The notes beneath the pieces were generated by a model that ran no database searches, was not told the origin of the DNA, and saw only the letters and a program-made list of their open reading frames with translations. 44,404 bases of DNA, taken from the NCBI GenBank assembly GCA_902796945.1, contig CADBQR010000086.1:1-44404 (forward strand). Direction: 5' to 3'. How positions within the stretch are numbered: the stretch's first letter is position 1; every line of letters begins with the position of its first letter. Shown here piece by piece: positions 24,807-33,444 of the stretch. This stretch comes from an uncultured Acidaminococcus sp. (GTDB taxonomy: Bacteria; Bacillota; Negativicutes; Acidaminococcales; Acidaminococcaceae). The translations under genes were made by a program, and so were the position numbers.

Positions 24807-25003
24807 AAAAATTTAAAAATTACCGAAAAGCCCGGTTGGACAGGGAGACAGGACTCCTGTTTTACCCTTGCATCATTGAAAAGCGTGCTGGGGCGTCAGG
24901 AATCTCCTTTTTGCGAAGCTTATCCCCTTCCGACGGAGTCGGATTACGGGAAGACCTGCCTTGGATTCGTAGGAGAAAACTGCTTATTCAATGCCTTGAA
25001 GTA

Positions 25004-25020
25004 TGGTAAAATAGAGTTAA
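25004..25020 (+). promoter_or_regulatory. Promoter of the LysR-crcB unit
   Basis: Extended -10 TGG-TAAAAT (25004-25012) followed by AGAGTTAA, giving the same AATAGAGTTAA as the divergent promoter. The start codon of the LysR gene is 42 nt downstream. Confidence 0.55.
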
Positions 25021-25061
25021 AAAGAAATTGAGTATCATGACCGCGGAAGGAGGCATAAACC

Positions 25062-25967
25062 ATGGAATTGCGCGTGCTGCGATACTTTTTGGCGATAGCC
25101 AGGGAAGAAAATATTACCAGGGCAGCCCAACTGCTTCATATTACCCAGCCTACTTTATCCAGGCAGATCCAGCAGTTGGAGGAAGAACTTCATGTACCGC
25201 TTTTTCAACGGGTAAAACACCGGATTATCCTTACGGAAGCAGGTATGCGGCTGAAACTGAGAGCGCAGGACCTGGTGGAACTGGCCGATCGGACCGAGCG
25301 GGAAATGCAGCAAAAGGATGAAATTGTTTCCGGTGAAATCTCCCTTGGTATCGGAGAAACCCGGAATATGCATTTTCTGGCTCATGTAATGAAGGAGTTC
25401 CAGGCCACCTACCCGGAGGTTTATTTCTCGGTTTATACGGGCATTGCCGATGACGTCATGGATCGTCTGGAAAAGGGACTGCTTGATTTTGGCGTTCTCA
25501 TCGAACCCGTCGATATCAGCCGCTATCAGTTCCTGCGTATGCCCCATGGTGACGCGTGGACCGTATTGCTGCCGAAGTCCCATCCGCTGGCCGCCAAAGC
25601 GGCTATCGCGCCACAGGACCTGGCCCGCGAAAAACTGATCCTGGCGGGGAGAAGGTCCGTCAATAACCAGTTGGAACATTGGTTCGGGCAGTATGCCGAT
25701 GAGCTGGAACAGGCCACCTATATGAACCTGTCCCTTTTTAATAAATGCGTTATGGTACAGGAAGGGATGGGACTGGCCCTGGGACTTGATTTTTCCTATA
25801 TCCCTGAAGGCCTTTGCATGCGGCCCATGGATCCACCTATCGTGAACGGGTCGTATCTGGTGTGGAAGAAACAGCAGCTGCTGGCACCGGCGTTGGGACG
25901 TTTCACGGACGCCGTACGTCGTGCCCTTGCAGAACAGGCTCCCGATGAAGAAACTCATCGCTGCTAG
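25062..25967 (+). CDS. LysR-family regulator next to crcB
   Basis: A 301-residue LysR regulator with the N-terminal helix-turn-helix ENITRAAQLLHITQPTLSRQ and a standard effector domain. It is not closely similar to the pair at 13 and 16 kb. AAGGAGG precedes the ATG. It diverges from the flavodoxin-ferredoxin gene, its likely target, and crcB begins 55 nt after its stop on the same strand, so the two are probably co-transcribed. Confidence 0.9.
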   Translation: MELRVLRYFLAIAREENITRAAQLLHITQPTLSRQIQQLEEELHVPLFQRVKHRIILTEAGMRLKLRAQDLVELADRTEREMQQKDEIVSGEISLGIGETRNMHFLAHVMKEFQATYPEVYFSVYTGIADDVMDRLEKGLLDFGVLIEPVDISRYQFLRMPHGDAWTVLLPKSHPLAAKAAIAPQDLAREKLILAGRRSVNNQLEHWFGQYADELEQATYMNLSLFNKCVMVQEGMGLALGLDFSYIPEGLCMRPMDPPIVNGSYLVWKKQQLLAPALGRFTDAVRRALAEQAPDEETHRC

Positions 25968-26022
25968 CCATTATGAATGGTTCTTTCCTGTCAATCACGC
26001 GAATGGGAGAAAGGAGTTTACC

Positions 26023-26385
26023 ATGACCTTTTTTGCGGTGGGCTGTGGGGGTGCCCTTGGAGCCATGGCCCGTTATGCCTTGTCCCTCGTGCCCGTGGGA
26101 ATTGATTTTCCTTTGATCACGCTGATCACTAATTTCCTGGGGGCAATCCTTATCGGGATTGTGACCGGTCTTGCGGAAATCCGGGGACTGTCTCCCCAGA
26201 GGATCCTCTTTTGGAAGACCGGCGTCTGCGGCGGCTTTACGACATTTTCGACCTTTTCCCTGGAAACGGTACGGCTGTTTCACCAGGGACAGCCCTTGAA
26301 AGGCGGCTTCTACATCATGGCCAGCGTGGTTCTTTGCGGCCTTGGGGTGCTCATCGGAACAAGCCTGGCACGGTTCATCAAATAA
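26023..26385 (+). CDS. crcB: Fluoride channel CrcB/Fluc
   Basis: A 120-residue membrane protein with four hydrophobic segments. Family motifs are GGALGAMARY at the start, TNFLGAILIG and CGGFTTFSTFS, which contains the conserved phenylalanines and TTFST of the pore. Fluc channels are dimers that let fluoride leave the cell. The start at 26023 has AAAGGAG 6 nt upstream. It follows a LysR gene closely. I see no fluoride riboswitch in the 55 bp before it, so expression probably depends on the upstream promoter. Confidence 0.93.
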   Translation: MTFFAVGCGGALGAMARYALSLVPVGIDFPLITLITNFLGAILIGIVTGLAEIRGLSPQRILFWKTGVCGGFTTFSTFSLETVRLFHQGQPLKGGFYIMASVVLCGLGVLIGTSLARFIK

Positions 26386-26481
26386 CAGGAACCGTCTGGC
26401 TATCAAGGTTCCTGCCAAAGGCTGCTGCGCCGAATGCATTGATGCAGCTAAGGATGTTCCTGAAGTACGGAAAAGGAGCAT

Positions 26482-26513
26482 AAAAATCGCCAGCGGAGTC
26501 ATCCGCTGGCGAT
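26482..26513 (-). terminator. Terminator facing the aspA gene
   Basis: ATCGCCAGCGGA and TCCGCTGGCGAT form a perfect 12-bp stem around a 4-nt loop. On the minus strand it ends in TTTTTA, so it stops transcription coming from aspA. Confidence 0.82.
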
Positions 26514-26531
26514 GGTAAGGCCCTTGTTTTT

Positions 26532-26558
26532 AAGTCTCCTCTTGAGGGGACTTTTTTT
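26532..26558 (+). terminator. Terminator of the LysR-crcB unit
   Basis: AAGTCTCC and GGGGACTT pair with one G-T position, followed by TTTTT. It lies between the minus-strand terminator and the end of aspA, so each read-through transcript crosses the other's terminator first. Confidence 0.8.
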
Positions 26559-26600
26559 ATAATCGTTTTTTGGGAATTGAGCGGGAACAGGTTCGGAACG

Positions 26601-28016
26601 TCAGCCCTTACGGATATGGGATTCCGGTACACCGGCAATGCCCGGCTGGGTCATTTCCAGAGGGGAAAGGATTTCGTCCAGGCGTTCCTTGCTGAGGATG
26701 TGTTCCCTTTCCAGAATGGTCCGCACCGGGGTGTGGGTCGCATAGGCTTCCTTGGCAATGGCGGAACATTTTTCATAGCCGATATGGGGCAGCAGGGCTG
26801 TAATGATGCCCACGCTGTTGTCCACCCATTTCTTGCACTGTTCCCGATTGGCCTGCAGCCCTTTCAGCAATTTCTCCGTAAACGTGTTGATGGCGTTTGT
26901 CAGGTACCGGAAGGAGTTGAACAGGTTAAAGGCCACTACCGGTTCCATGACGTTCAGTTCCAGCTGCCCGTTTTCGACGGCCAGGGTAATGGCCAGGTCG
27001 TTTCCGATTACATGGTAGCAGGTTTGATCCAGGACTTCCGCAATGACGGGGTTGACCTTTCCCGGCATAATGGAAGAACCGGGCTGACGGGCCGGCAGGG
27101 TAATTTCGTTGAGCCCGCAGCGGGGACCGGAAGCCATGAGGCGAATGTCATTGGCAATCTTGATCAGGGACAGGGACGATACCTTGAGGGCACCGGAAAT
27201 TTCGGCATAACTGTCGGTACTGTTTGTCGCGTCCACCAGGTTGCTGGATGTTTCAAAATGTTCGCCCACGAGTTCCGTCAGGACCTCCGGGAATTTATAG
27301 ATGTATTCAACTTCAGAGTTGATTCCTGTTCCCACCGCGGTACCGCCCATATTGATGGAGCGAATGGCGTCAAGGGAACGGTTGATGCGGGAAATACAGC
27401 GCCGCACGATGGAAGCATAGGCGGCCATTTCTTCCCCTAAGGTGATGGGAACCGCATCCTGCAGATGGGTCCGTCCCATCTTGATGACATCCTTGAATTC
27501 CACGCCTTTTTTCTCAAATTCAGTTGCCATTTTTTCCATGGCATCTATCAGGATCCGGGCTTTGGTAAAGACACAGACCTTGATGCTGGTAGGGAAGGCG
27601 TCATTGGTGGATTGAGCCATATTGGCATGGTTATTGGGCGAAATGAGGTCATAGCGTCCCTTGGGCAGGCCCTTCATTTCCAGGGCCCGGTTACAAAGCA
27701 CTTCATTCATGTTCATATTGATGGACGTGCCGGCACCACCCTGAATTGGATCAAGGGGAAATTGATCCAAAAGTTTGCCCGCGATGATTTCATCGGCAGC
27801 AGCAACGAGATAATCGCCAATGTCATGAGACAGGCGGCGGGTTTTCATATTGGTCAGGGCTGCTGCTTTTTTGACAATGGCCATGGACTTGATGAAATCC
27901 GGGTCGATCCGGGAACCTGTAATCTGGAAATTGTCAATGGCCCTCATGGTCTGGACACCATAGTAACAATCGTCCGGTACCTGCATATCACCTAAAAAAT
28001 CATGCTCTGTACGCAT
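26601..28016 (-). CDS. aspA: Aspartate ammonia-lyase
   Basis: A 471-residue member of the fumarase/aspartase superfamily. The signature GSSIMPGKVNP, with the catalytic serine loop, is present, as are QGGAGTSINMNMNEVL and the SPNNHANMAQSTND region. These favour aspartase (fumarate plus ammonia from aspartate) over fumarase. Length is normal. AAGGAGG precedes the ATG. It is a single gene with its own terminator; the A/T-rich region upstream (28030-28200) holds a TATAAT on the minus strand at 28142-28147, with only a weak -35. It would feed aspartate to fumarate in amino-acid fermentation. Confidence 0.93.
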   Translation of the reverse strand: MRTEHDFLGDMQVPDDCYYGVQTMRAIDNFQITGSRIDPDFIKSMAIVKKAAALTNMKTRRLSHDIGDYLVAAADEIIAGKLLDQFPLDPIQGGAGTSINMNMNEVLCNRALEMKGLPKGRYDLISPNNHANMAQSTNDAFPTSIKVCVFTKARILIDAMEKMATEFEKKGVEFKDVIKMGRTHLQDAVPITLGEEMAAYASIVRRCISRINRSLDAIRSINMGGTAVGTGINSEVEYIYKFPEVLTELVGEHFETSSNLVDATNSTDSYAEISGALKVSSLSLIKIANDIRLMASGPRCGLNEITLPARQPGSSIMPGKVNPVIAEVLDQTCYHVIGNDLAITLAVENGQLELNVMEPVVAFNLFNSFRYLTNAINTFTEKLLKGLQANREQCKKWVDNSVGIITALLPHIGYEKCSAIAKEAYATHTPVRTILEREHILSKERLDEILSPLEMTQPGIAGVPESHIRKG

Positions 28017-28259
28017 TGCGATAACCTCCTTGTATCAACTGTCATTTCAAGGCGTTTCATCCGTTTTGAAATGATAGGTTTACTGTACTACTTTTTCCGA
28101 ACAATTTCAATAAATTATTAAAAATATTACGGAAAATAATGATTATAAATGATATTTTGCTAATGAATTAAAAATAAAGTTCGGGAAACAGCAACGACAG
28201 TCACTATCGATGATGTTACCACAACCGACAGGTGACGCCTCTGGGCGTGTGATCCATGG

Positions 28260-28799
28260 TCAGACGTGCTTGCCCATTTCATAGGCCTTCAGCAGGGCAT
28301 CATGCTTTTCGATGTCTCCGGGGTTCCGGACCCCTCCGGCAAAGACCGCTCCGGAAAAGGCGGCCTTTGGATAGCAGGAAATCCAGCCGGAGAATCCCTG
28401 GACCGTGCGGTTCGATGTCGTTTCGGCTTCTTCCGTCGCTGCCATGAGAAGGTAAACGGAACGGAACCGATATTCCGTTGAATACATCGGGTACGTGCGA
28501 TCCAGCAGGGTTTTCAGCTGGCCGCTCATTTCATAGAAATAAATGGGTGTGGCAAATACCAGGATGTCGGCTGCTTTCATCTTTTCCAGAATGGATGCCA
28601 TGTCGTCAGGAAGGACGCATTTTTGTGTTTTCCGGCAGGCCTGGCAGCCAAGACAGAAACGAATATTCTTACCGATGAGGCTGATTTTTTCTGTCTCACA
28701 GCCTGCTTCCTGTGCGCCCCGGCAGAAAGCATCACATAGATGCTCTGAGTTACTGTTTTTTCTTTGGCTGGTAGAGAGAACGAGGACTTTCTTTGCCAT
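28260..28799 (-). CDS. Flavodoxin-like NAD(P)H-dependent FMN reductase
   Basis: A 179-residue flavoprotein of the NADPH-dependent FMN reductase / iron-sulfur flavoprotein group. The FMN phosphate loop is STSQRKNSNSEHLC near the N-terminus, followed by a cysteine cluster CLGCQACRKTQKC and the flavin-contacting FATPIYFYEMSGQLK. The compact cysteine spacing resembles the [4Fe-4S] site of iron-sulfur flavoproteins of anaerobes. It is a single gene, head-on to nothing and 240 bp beyond the aspA start on the same strand. Electron donor and acceptor are unknown. Confidence 0.87.
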   Translation of the reverse strand: MAKKVLVLSTSQRKNSNSEHLCDAFCRGAQEAGCETEKISLIGKNIRFCLGCQACRKTQKCVLPDDMASILEKMKAADILVFATPIYFYEMSGQLKTLLDRTYPMYSTEYRFRSVYLLMAATEEAETTSNRTVQGFSGWISCYPKAAFSGAVFAGGVRNPGDIEKHDALLKAYEMGKHV

Positions 28800-29135
28800 G
28801 TTGCACCTCCGCTGTTTTCAGATAATTCTACCAATGAAGAACTTCTTCTACATTGTAAGAAAAGAAACAGAATTTTCCAAATGAAATTTACTCATGAATA
28901 AACCTGAATTGATGAATTTTTTAAGGGAAAATACGGTAAAAAAGCTTGTGCCTGTAAGGGGATGACACTTTCCTGCAAGTGATACAATACAGGGAGGTAC
29001 TGCGAGCGGTTTCGGCACGTTTGTATCTTTTTCAAATTTCTAATATTGTGTATTATCCGGAACAGGGATTTTTCTTATCCGGCCCGTTCCGGTATGATAA
29101 GGAAAGCAGAAAGAATCCAGGAGGAGGTTTTTCAG
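28800..29135. other. Gene-free region before peptidase T
   Basis: About 336 bp between divergent genes. A -10 TGN-less TATGAT lies at 29093-29098 on the plus strand with a poor -35, and an ATG inside it (29094) is the reason for rejecting that start for the peptidase. GGTATGATAAGGA here also occurs at 18893-18905, but the 52-bp-spaced operator is absent. No other feature is seen. Confidence 0.4.
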
Positions 29136-30401
29136 TTGAAATCCATTCGGGAACGATTGCTTGAACGGTTTTATCGATATCTGGCCATTCCATCCCAAAG
29201 TCAGGCCAACGGCGGCATGAAGGTGCCAAGTACGGAAAGCCAGTGGAATATGGCAAGAACCTTGAAACAGGAATGTGAGGCGCTGGGGCTCCGGGACCTT
29301 TATCTGAGTCCGCACTGTGTCCTGACAGGCTGGCTGCCGGCCCGTCTGCCGGAAGGACACCCTCACCAGGTGCCAAAGGTCGGTTTCTGCACCCATATGG
29401 ATACGGTGAATGTCAATTTATCACCGGAAATTCACCCTCACCTGATCCGGAATTATGATGGCAGGGATATCCTCCTCAATGCTTCCCGGGATATCGTCAT
29501 GAAAACCTCGGAACATCCCGAATTGCTCCGTTATAAGGGGCAGGACCTGATCGTAGCAGATGGGACGAGCGTTCTTGGTTCCGATAACAAGGCCGCTGTC
29601 GCCAATGTCATGACGGCCTTGGAAACCCTGGTGGAAAATCCGCAGCTCCCTCACGGGGATCTCTATGTTGCCTTTGTCCCGGACGAGGAAGTGGGACTTT
29701 TTGGTTCCAAAAACCTTGATTTTTCCCGTTTTCCAGTTGATTTTGCCTATACCATTGACTGCTGCGAACTGGGCGAGGTCGTTTATGAAACGTTCAATGC
29801 CGGCAGCGCTGAAATTACCATTCATGGAATCAGTGCCCATCCCATGAGTGCCAAGGGGGTCATGGTGAACCCGACCTTGCTGGCTGTGGACTTTGTCAAC
29901 TTCTTTGACCGCGCGGAAACACCGGAATGTACGGAAGGAAAAGAGGGGTATATCTGGGTGCAGGCCCTGCGGGCCAATAAATCCACGGCGGTTGTCGAGC
30001 TCAGCATCCGGGATCATGACAAGACGAAATATGAGGCCAAAAAGGCAACGGTCCTGCGGAATGTGGAACGCCTCCGGAAGCAGGAACCACGGGCCCGCAT
30101 TGAATGTATGATCCACGACACCTATGGGAATATTGCCGATGCGGTCACAAAGGAAAACCATAAGGCCATCGACCTTCTTTATGATGCCATGAAAATTCTC
30201 GGCATCACGCCAAAGACCATTGCTATGCGGGGCGGGACGGATGGATCCTTTATTTCTACCAAGGGCATCCTGACCCCTAACTATTTTACCGGGGGCATGA
30301 ATTTCCATTCCCGGTTTGAATTCCTGCCCGTTGATTCTTTTGAAAAGTCCTATGAGATGACGATGACACTGATTGACCTGATCAGTCAAGGTGGAAAATA
30401 A
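29136..30401 (+). CDS. pepT: Peptidase T (tripeptide aminopeptidase, M20B)
   Basis: A 421-residue zinc peptidase that releases the N-terminal residue of tripeptides in the cytoplasm. Metal-site and catalytic motifs are visible: THMDTVN, GSDNKAAV, PDEEVGLFG (catalytic Glu) and SAHPMSAKG. Length and order match PepT. The start is taken as TTG at 29136 because AGGAGGAGG lies 8 nt before it and the protein then begins MKSIRERLLERF, the usual PepT N-terminus. The in-frame ATG at 29094 sits inside a probable -10 box. It is a single gene before a strong bidirectional terminator. Confidence 0.9.
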   Translation: MKSIRERLLERFYRYLAIPSQSQANGGMKVPSTESQWNMARTLKQECEALGLRDLYLSPHCVLTGWLPARLPEGHPHQVPKVGFCTHMDTVNVNLSPEIHPHLIRNYDGRDILLNASRDIVMKTSEHPELLRYKGQDLIVADGTSVLGSDNKAAVANVMTALETLVENPQLPHGDLYVAFVPDEEVGLFGSKNLDFSRFPVDFAYTIDCCELGEVVYETFNAGSAEITIHGISAHPMSAKGVMVNPTLLAVDFVNFFDRAETPECTEGKEGYIWVQALRANKSTAVVELSIRDHDKTKYEAKKATVLRNVERLRKQEPRARIECMIHDTYGNIADAVTKENHKAIDLLYDAMKILGITPKTIAMRGGTDGSFISTKGILTPNYFTGGMNFHSRFEFLPVDSFEKSYEMTMTLIDLISQGGK

Positions 30402-30560
30402 GGAAGCCAAAGTCCGCTCTGGCAGGCTCCCCAACCGGGGTGCATTCTGCAAAAGATTCATGGCGGGCAGGGGAGTTCGGGGAAACGGCATATTACAGGA
30501 AGGAACCTGTTTTTGTTTCGATAAGGTCCTTTTTCCGCTATTATGGATTGGAAACAATGG

Positions 30561-30597
30561 AAAGGGGGCTGACGCACATCGTGCGTCAGCCCCCTTT
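30561..30597. terminator. Strong hairpin between peptidase T and the ABC operon
   Basis: AAAGGGGGCTGACGCAC and GTGCGTCAGCCCCCTTT form a perfect 17-bp stem around ATC. It lies 10 nt after the end of the leftward ABC operon. The T tracts are short (TTT). A weaker hairpin with TTTTT at about 30501-30535 may be the actual terminator of pepT. Confidence 0.75.
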
Positions 30598-30606
30598 GAG
30601 CATATG

Positions 30607-31713
30607 TCAGATGGTTTGCCTCTTGGCCCGTTCTTCCGCTGCTTTTTCATCTTCTTCCGGATACCACATAACCTTGACGAAGCGAATGCAACATGCTTCG
30701 CCTTCTGCAAAAGTAATGCGGTGTGGGGTCTGTATGGTAAGCAGCTGGTCACCGACACGGACGAGATATTGCGTCGTATCGGTCAGGAAGATCCGGTTTT
30801 CAATGCGGGATTTGAAGCCCGTCGTCCGGTTGAGGTCCAGTTCATTCGGCCGTGTGGCAATGACCATTTCGCCCTGGATATTGGGCGGTACCGGAATTGG
30901 CAGCGGCTGGTCCATATCCCCGCGGGCATAGACCTTGTCGCCTTTGACCACGACGTGAAGGAAGGTGGACTGGCCGAGAAAGTTGTGGACGAACCGGGTG
31001 CGCGGCTTATTGTACAGCTCTTCCGGCGTCCCTACCTGGACAATGTTACCCATGTCGCAGACCATCATGCGGTCCGAAATTGCCATGGCTTCGCTCTGGT
31101 CGTGGGTTACAAAGATGATGGTAAAACCGAATTTCCGCTGCAGCGCCTTGATTTCAAAGCGCATGCTTTCCCTCAGTTTCGGGTCGAGGTTGGAAAGCGG
31201 TTCATCCAGGAGCATGACCTTCGGGTTCGTGACAATGGCCCGGGCCAGGGCAATCCGCTGCTGCTGCCCGCCGGACAGGTCGCTGGGATAGACTTCTTCC
31301 ATACCGTCCAGACTGGTGTGGTGGAGGGCTTCCTTGACCCGTTCACGGATTTCCGTCTGGGACAGCTTCCGGATCTGGAGCGGAAAAGCAACGTTATCGA
31401 AGATGTTCATATGGGGCCATACGGCAAAAGCCTGGAAGACCATGCCAAGTCCCCGTTCCTCCGGCGGAACGTAGAGGTGCTGGTCCTTGCTGGATACGAG
31501 GCGCCCGCACAATTCGATTTCACCTTCCGACAGATCCTCGAAGCCGGCAATCATGCGGAGCGTTGTTGTCTTGCCACAGCCGGATGGTCCCAGGAAAGAG
31601 AAGCATTCCCCTTCCCGGACTTCCAGGTTGAAGTTGTTGACGGCTGTAATGGTACCAAGTTTTTTGGTCGTAAAACGTTTGGTTACGTGACGGAGCACAA
31701 TCTGGTTTTCCAC
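30607..31713 (-). CDS. ABC transporter ATPase (Fe3+/anion importer type), second copy
   Basis: A 368-residue ATPase of the FbpC/PotA/PhnT group: Walker [10 protein letters not shown], signature LSGGQQQRIALARA, Walker B VMLLDEPLSNLD, switch THDQSEAM, and a C-terminal TOBE-type region. The start codon is GTG at 31713, 3 nt after the permease stop, with AGGGGTG as ribosome-binding site. It is the last gene of an operon that already contains another ATPase (33441-34535). The two differ throughout, so they are not a recent duplication. Having two distinct ATPases flanking one fused permease is unusual; they may form a heterodimer on the two permease halves. Confidence 0.9.
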   Translation of the reverse strand: MENQIVLRHVTKRFTTKKLGTITAVNNFNLEVREGECFSFLGPSGCGKTTTLRMIAGFEDLSEGEIELCGRLVSSKDQHLYVPPEERGLGMVFQAFAVWPHMNIFDNVAFPLQIRKLSQTEIRERVKEALHHTSLDGMEEVYPSDLSGGQQQRIALARAIVTNPKVMLLDEPLSNLDPKLRESMRFEIKALQRKFGFTIIFVTHDQSEAMAISDRMMVCDMGNIVQVGTPEELYNKPRTRFVHNFLGQSTFLHVVVKGDKVYARGDMDQPLPIPVPPNIQGEMVIATRPNELDLNRTTGFKSRIENRIFLTDTTQYLVRVGDQLLTIQTPHRITFAEGEACCIRFVKVMWYPEEDEKAAEERAKRQTI

Positions 31714-31716
31714 GTT

Positions 31717-33444
31717 TTACACCCCTCTCTTGTCCTTAGTGATATGAGTGACAATGGCGTTGCAAATGATGATGATGCAGATTGCGATGCCAGCCAGTGC
31801 GGAAGCCTGGGGAATCTGGCCGCTGTCACGAAGCGCGAAGATCTGTACGCCCAGCGTTCTGGTATAAGGTCCGTAAAGCAGGATGGACGTGGTCAGTTCA
31901 CGCATGGACGGCAGGAAAATCAGGAAGAAACCGGCAATCATGGCTGGACGGATGAGCGGCAGGGTAATGTCCTTCAGGGATTCCGTATGGGAAGCACCGC
32001 AGGCCCTGGCAGCCTCTTCCAATGATGGATGGACCTGCTGCAGGGAAGCCGACGCGCTCTTCATGGAGAAGCTCAGGTACCTTGCCATATAGGCAACCAA
32101 AATGATCCATACCGTATTATACAGGTTGATTCCCAGCTGGCCGGACCAGGAAAGGATGACGCCGATAGCGAGGACCGTGCCCGGAATGGAATAAGGCAGG
32201 ACGGAGAGCATTTCCAGGATTTCCTTGCCTTTCGGTTTAATCTTGATGACTACGTAGGCAATCATGACGCCGAGGAACATACAAAGGACACCGGCGCTGA
32301 TTGACAGGAACAGGGAGTTGCGAATGGCATCCAGGGTCTGTTTACTCGAAGCAATGGCCTTGAAGTTGTCCAGCGTGAAGTTTTCCGGTACCAGGGGCAG
32401 GCCATATGCCTTTACGAGGCCTTCCAGGAAGATCATGATCAGCGGGACCAGAACAATCAGGATCAGGGTCACAATGGCCAGCAGCAGGAGCGGGTACTTG
32501 GCGCCCCGCAACTTGATCAGGGTCGGGCGCATGCTCTTGCCCTTGATGATGTCATAGGATCCGCTGCTCAGGACAATTTTCTGCAGGATAAGGGCCATGG
32601 TCACGACAAAGACCAGCAGAATGGAGAGGGCCGCACCCTGACGAATGCCTTCGAAGCTGCCGCCGGCACGGTCAATGTAGGCATAAATGACAGTGGGCAG
32701 CGTGTAGATCTGTTTGGAAAAGCCCAGAATGGCAGGAACGCCGAAATGGGCCAGGGAAGAAATCAGGATCAACAGGGCCCCGGCTGAAATTGCGGGCGTT
32801 ACAAGGGGAAGGGTAATGCGGCGGATGACGGTGCTCTGACTGGCTCCGGCAATCCGGGCAGATTCTTCCAGGGTCGGGTCCATACGTTCCAGGGCACTGA
32901 CCACCTGCATAAAGACGAAGGGGAAGTAATAGGAAACTTCGACGAAGATGATACCGCCCAGGGAATTGATATTGAACGGCGGGGCCGTAAGGCCCAGATG
33001 CGTCATGAGCCAGGTATTGACGTATCCGCCGCGGCCGGAAAGCAGCATATCCCAGGCCATGGCACCAAAGAAGGGCGGGAACATGTAAGGAATCATGAAC
33101 AGGGCCCGCATGAGGGATTTGCAGGGAATGTCACTGCGTCCCAAAAGCCAGGCATAGAACAGGCCGATGATGGTTCCGACGACGGTCACGCTGACCCCGA
33201 TGATGACGGTATTTGTGATGGCAGAAATATTATCCTTGCTGAATACGACGGTGCGGAACATTTCCAGGTCCAACCGGCCTTTATAGAAGAACGCGTTGTA
33301 GACAATCATGAAGATAGGAATGACGACAATGATGAGCAGGAGGATGAAGCTGATGATGGTCATGGCTTTATCCAGGTTGAACGTCTTGCCGTCCAGGGCT
33401 GCCAGGTCACTGCTGCCCTGACGCTGCATCATACCGAACTTCAT
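31717..33444 (-). CDS. Fused double-domain ABC permease (Fe3+/anion type)
   Basis: A 575-residue permease made of two repeated halves, each with about six membrane segments. Each half has its own ATPase-coupling loop: EESARIAGASQSTVIRRITL in the first and EEAARACGASHTESLKDITL in the second. This layout is that of FbpB/AfuB, SfuB and 2-aminoethylphosphonate or thiamine permeases. Its ATG overlaps the stop of the upstream ATPase gene by 4 nt (ATGA). It would form the complete membrane channel of the importer. The imported compound cannot be settled: ferric iron is most common for this architecture. Confidence 0.92.
   Translation of the reverse strand: MKFGMMQRQGSSDLAALDGKTFNLDKAMTIISFILLLIIVVIPIFMIVYNAFFYKGRLDLEMFRTVVFSKDNISAITNTVIIGVSVTVVGTIIGLFYAWLLGRSDIPCKSLMRALFMIPYMFPPFFGAMAWDMLLSGRGGYVNTWLMTHLGLTAPPFNINSLGGIIFVEVSYYFPFVFMQVVSALERMDPTLEESARIAGASQSTVIRRITLPLVTPAISAGALLILISSLAHFGVPAILGFSKQIYTLPTVIYAYIDRAGGSFEGIRQGAALSILLVFVVTMALILQKIVLSSGSYDIIKGKSMRPTLIKLRGAKYPLLLLAIVTLILIVLVPLIMIFLEGLVKAYGLPLVPENFTLDNFKAIASSKQTLDAIRNSLFLSISAGVLCMFLGVMIAYVVIKIKPKGKEILEMLSVLPYSIPGTVLAIGVILSWSGQLGINLYNTVWIILVAYMARYLSFSMKSASASLQQVHPSLEEAARACGASHTESLKDITLPLIRPAMIAGFFLIFLPSMRELTTSILLYGPYTRTLGVQIFALRDSGQIPQASALAGIAICIIIICNAIVTHITKDKRGV

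Noticed and set aside
24786-25031. 81-codon frame between the flavodoxin-ferredoxin and LysR genes
   Set aside because: It starts within the spacer and -35 region of the leftward promoter, has no ribosome-binding site and no recognisable features.
29041-29098. Fourth copy of the LysR-type promoter, upstream of peptidase T
   Set aside because: TATTAT and GGTATGATAAGGA occur but are 36 bp apart instead of 20, and there is no TTATA-N9-TATAA at the required position.
30391-32025. 544-codon open frame opposite the second ABC ATPase and the permease
   Set aside because: It runs through two clear genes and a terminator hairpin; the composition is that of an antisense frame.
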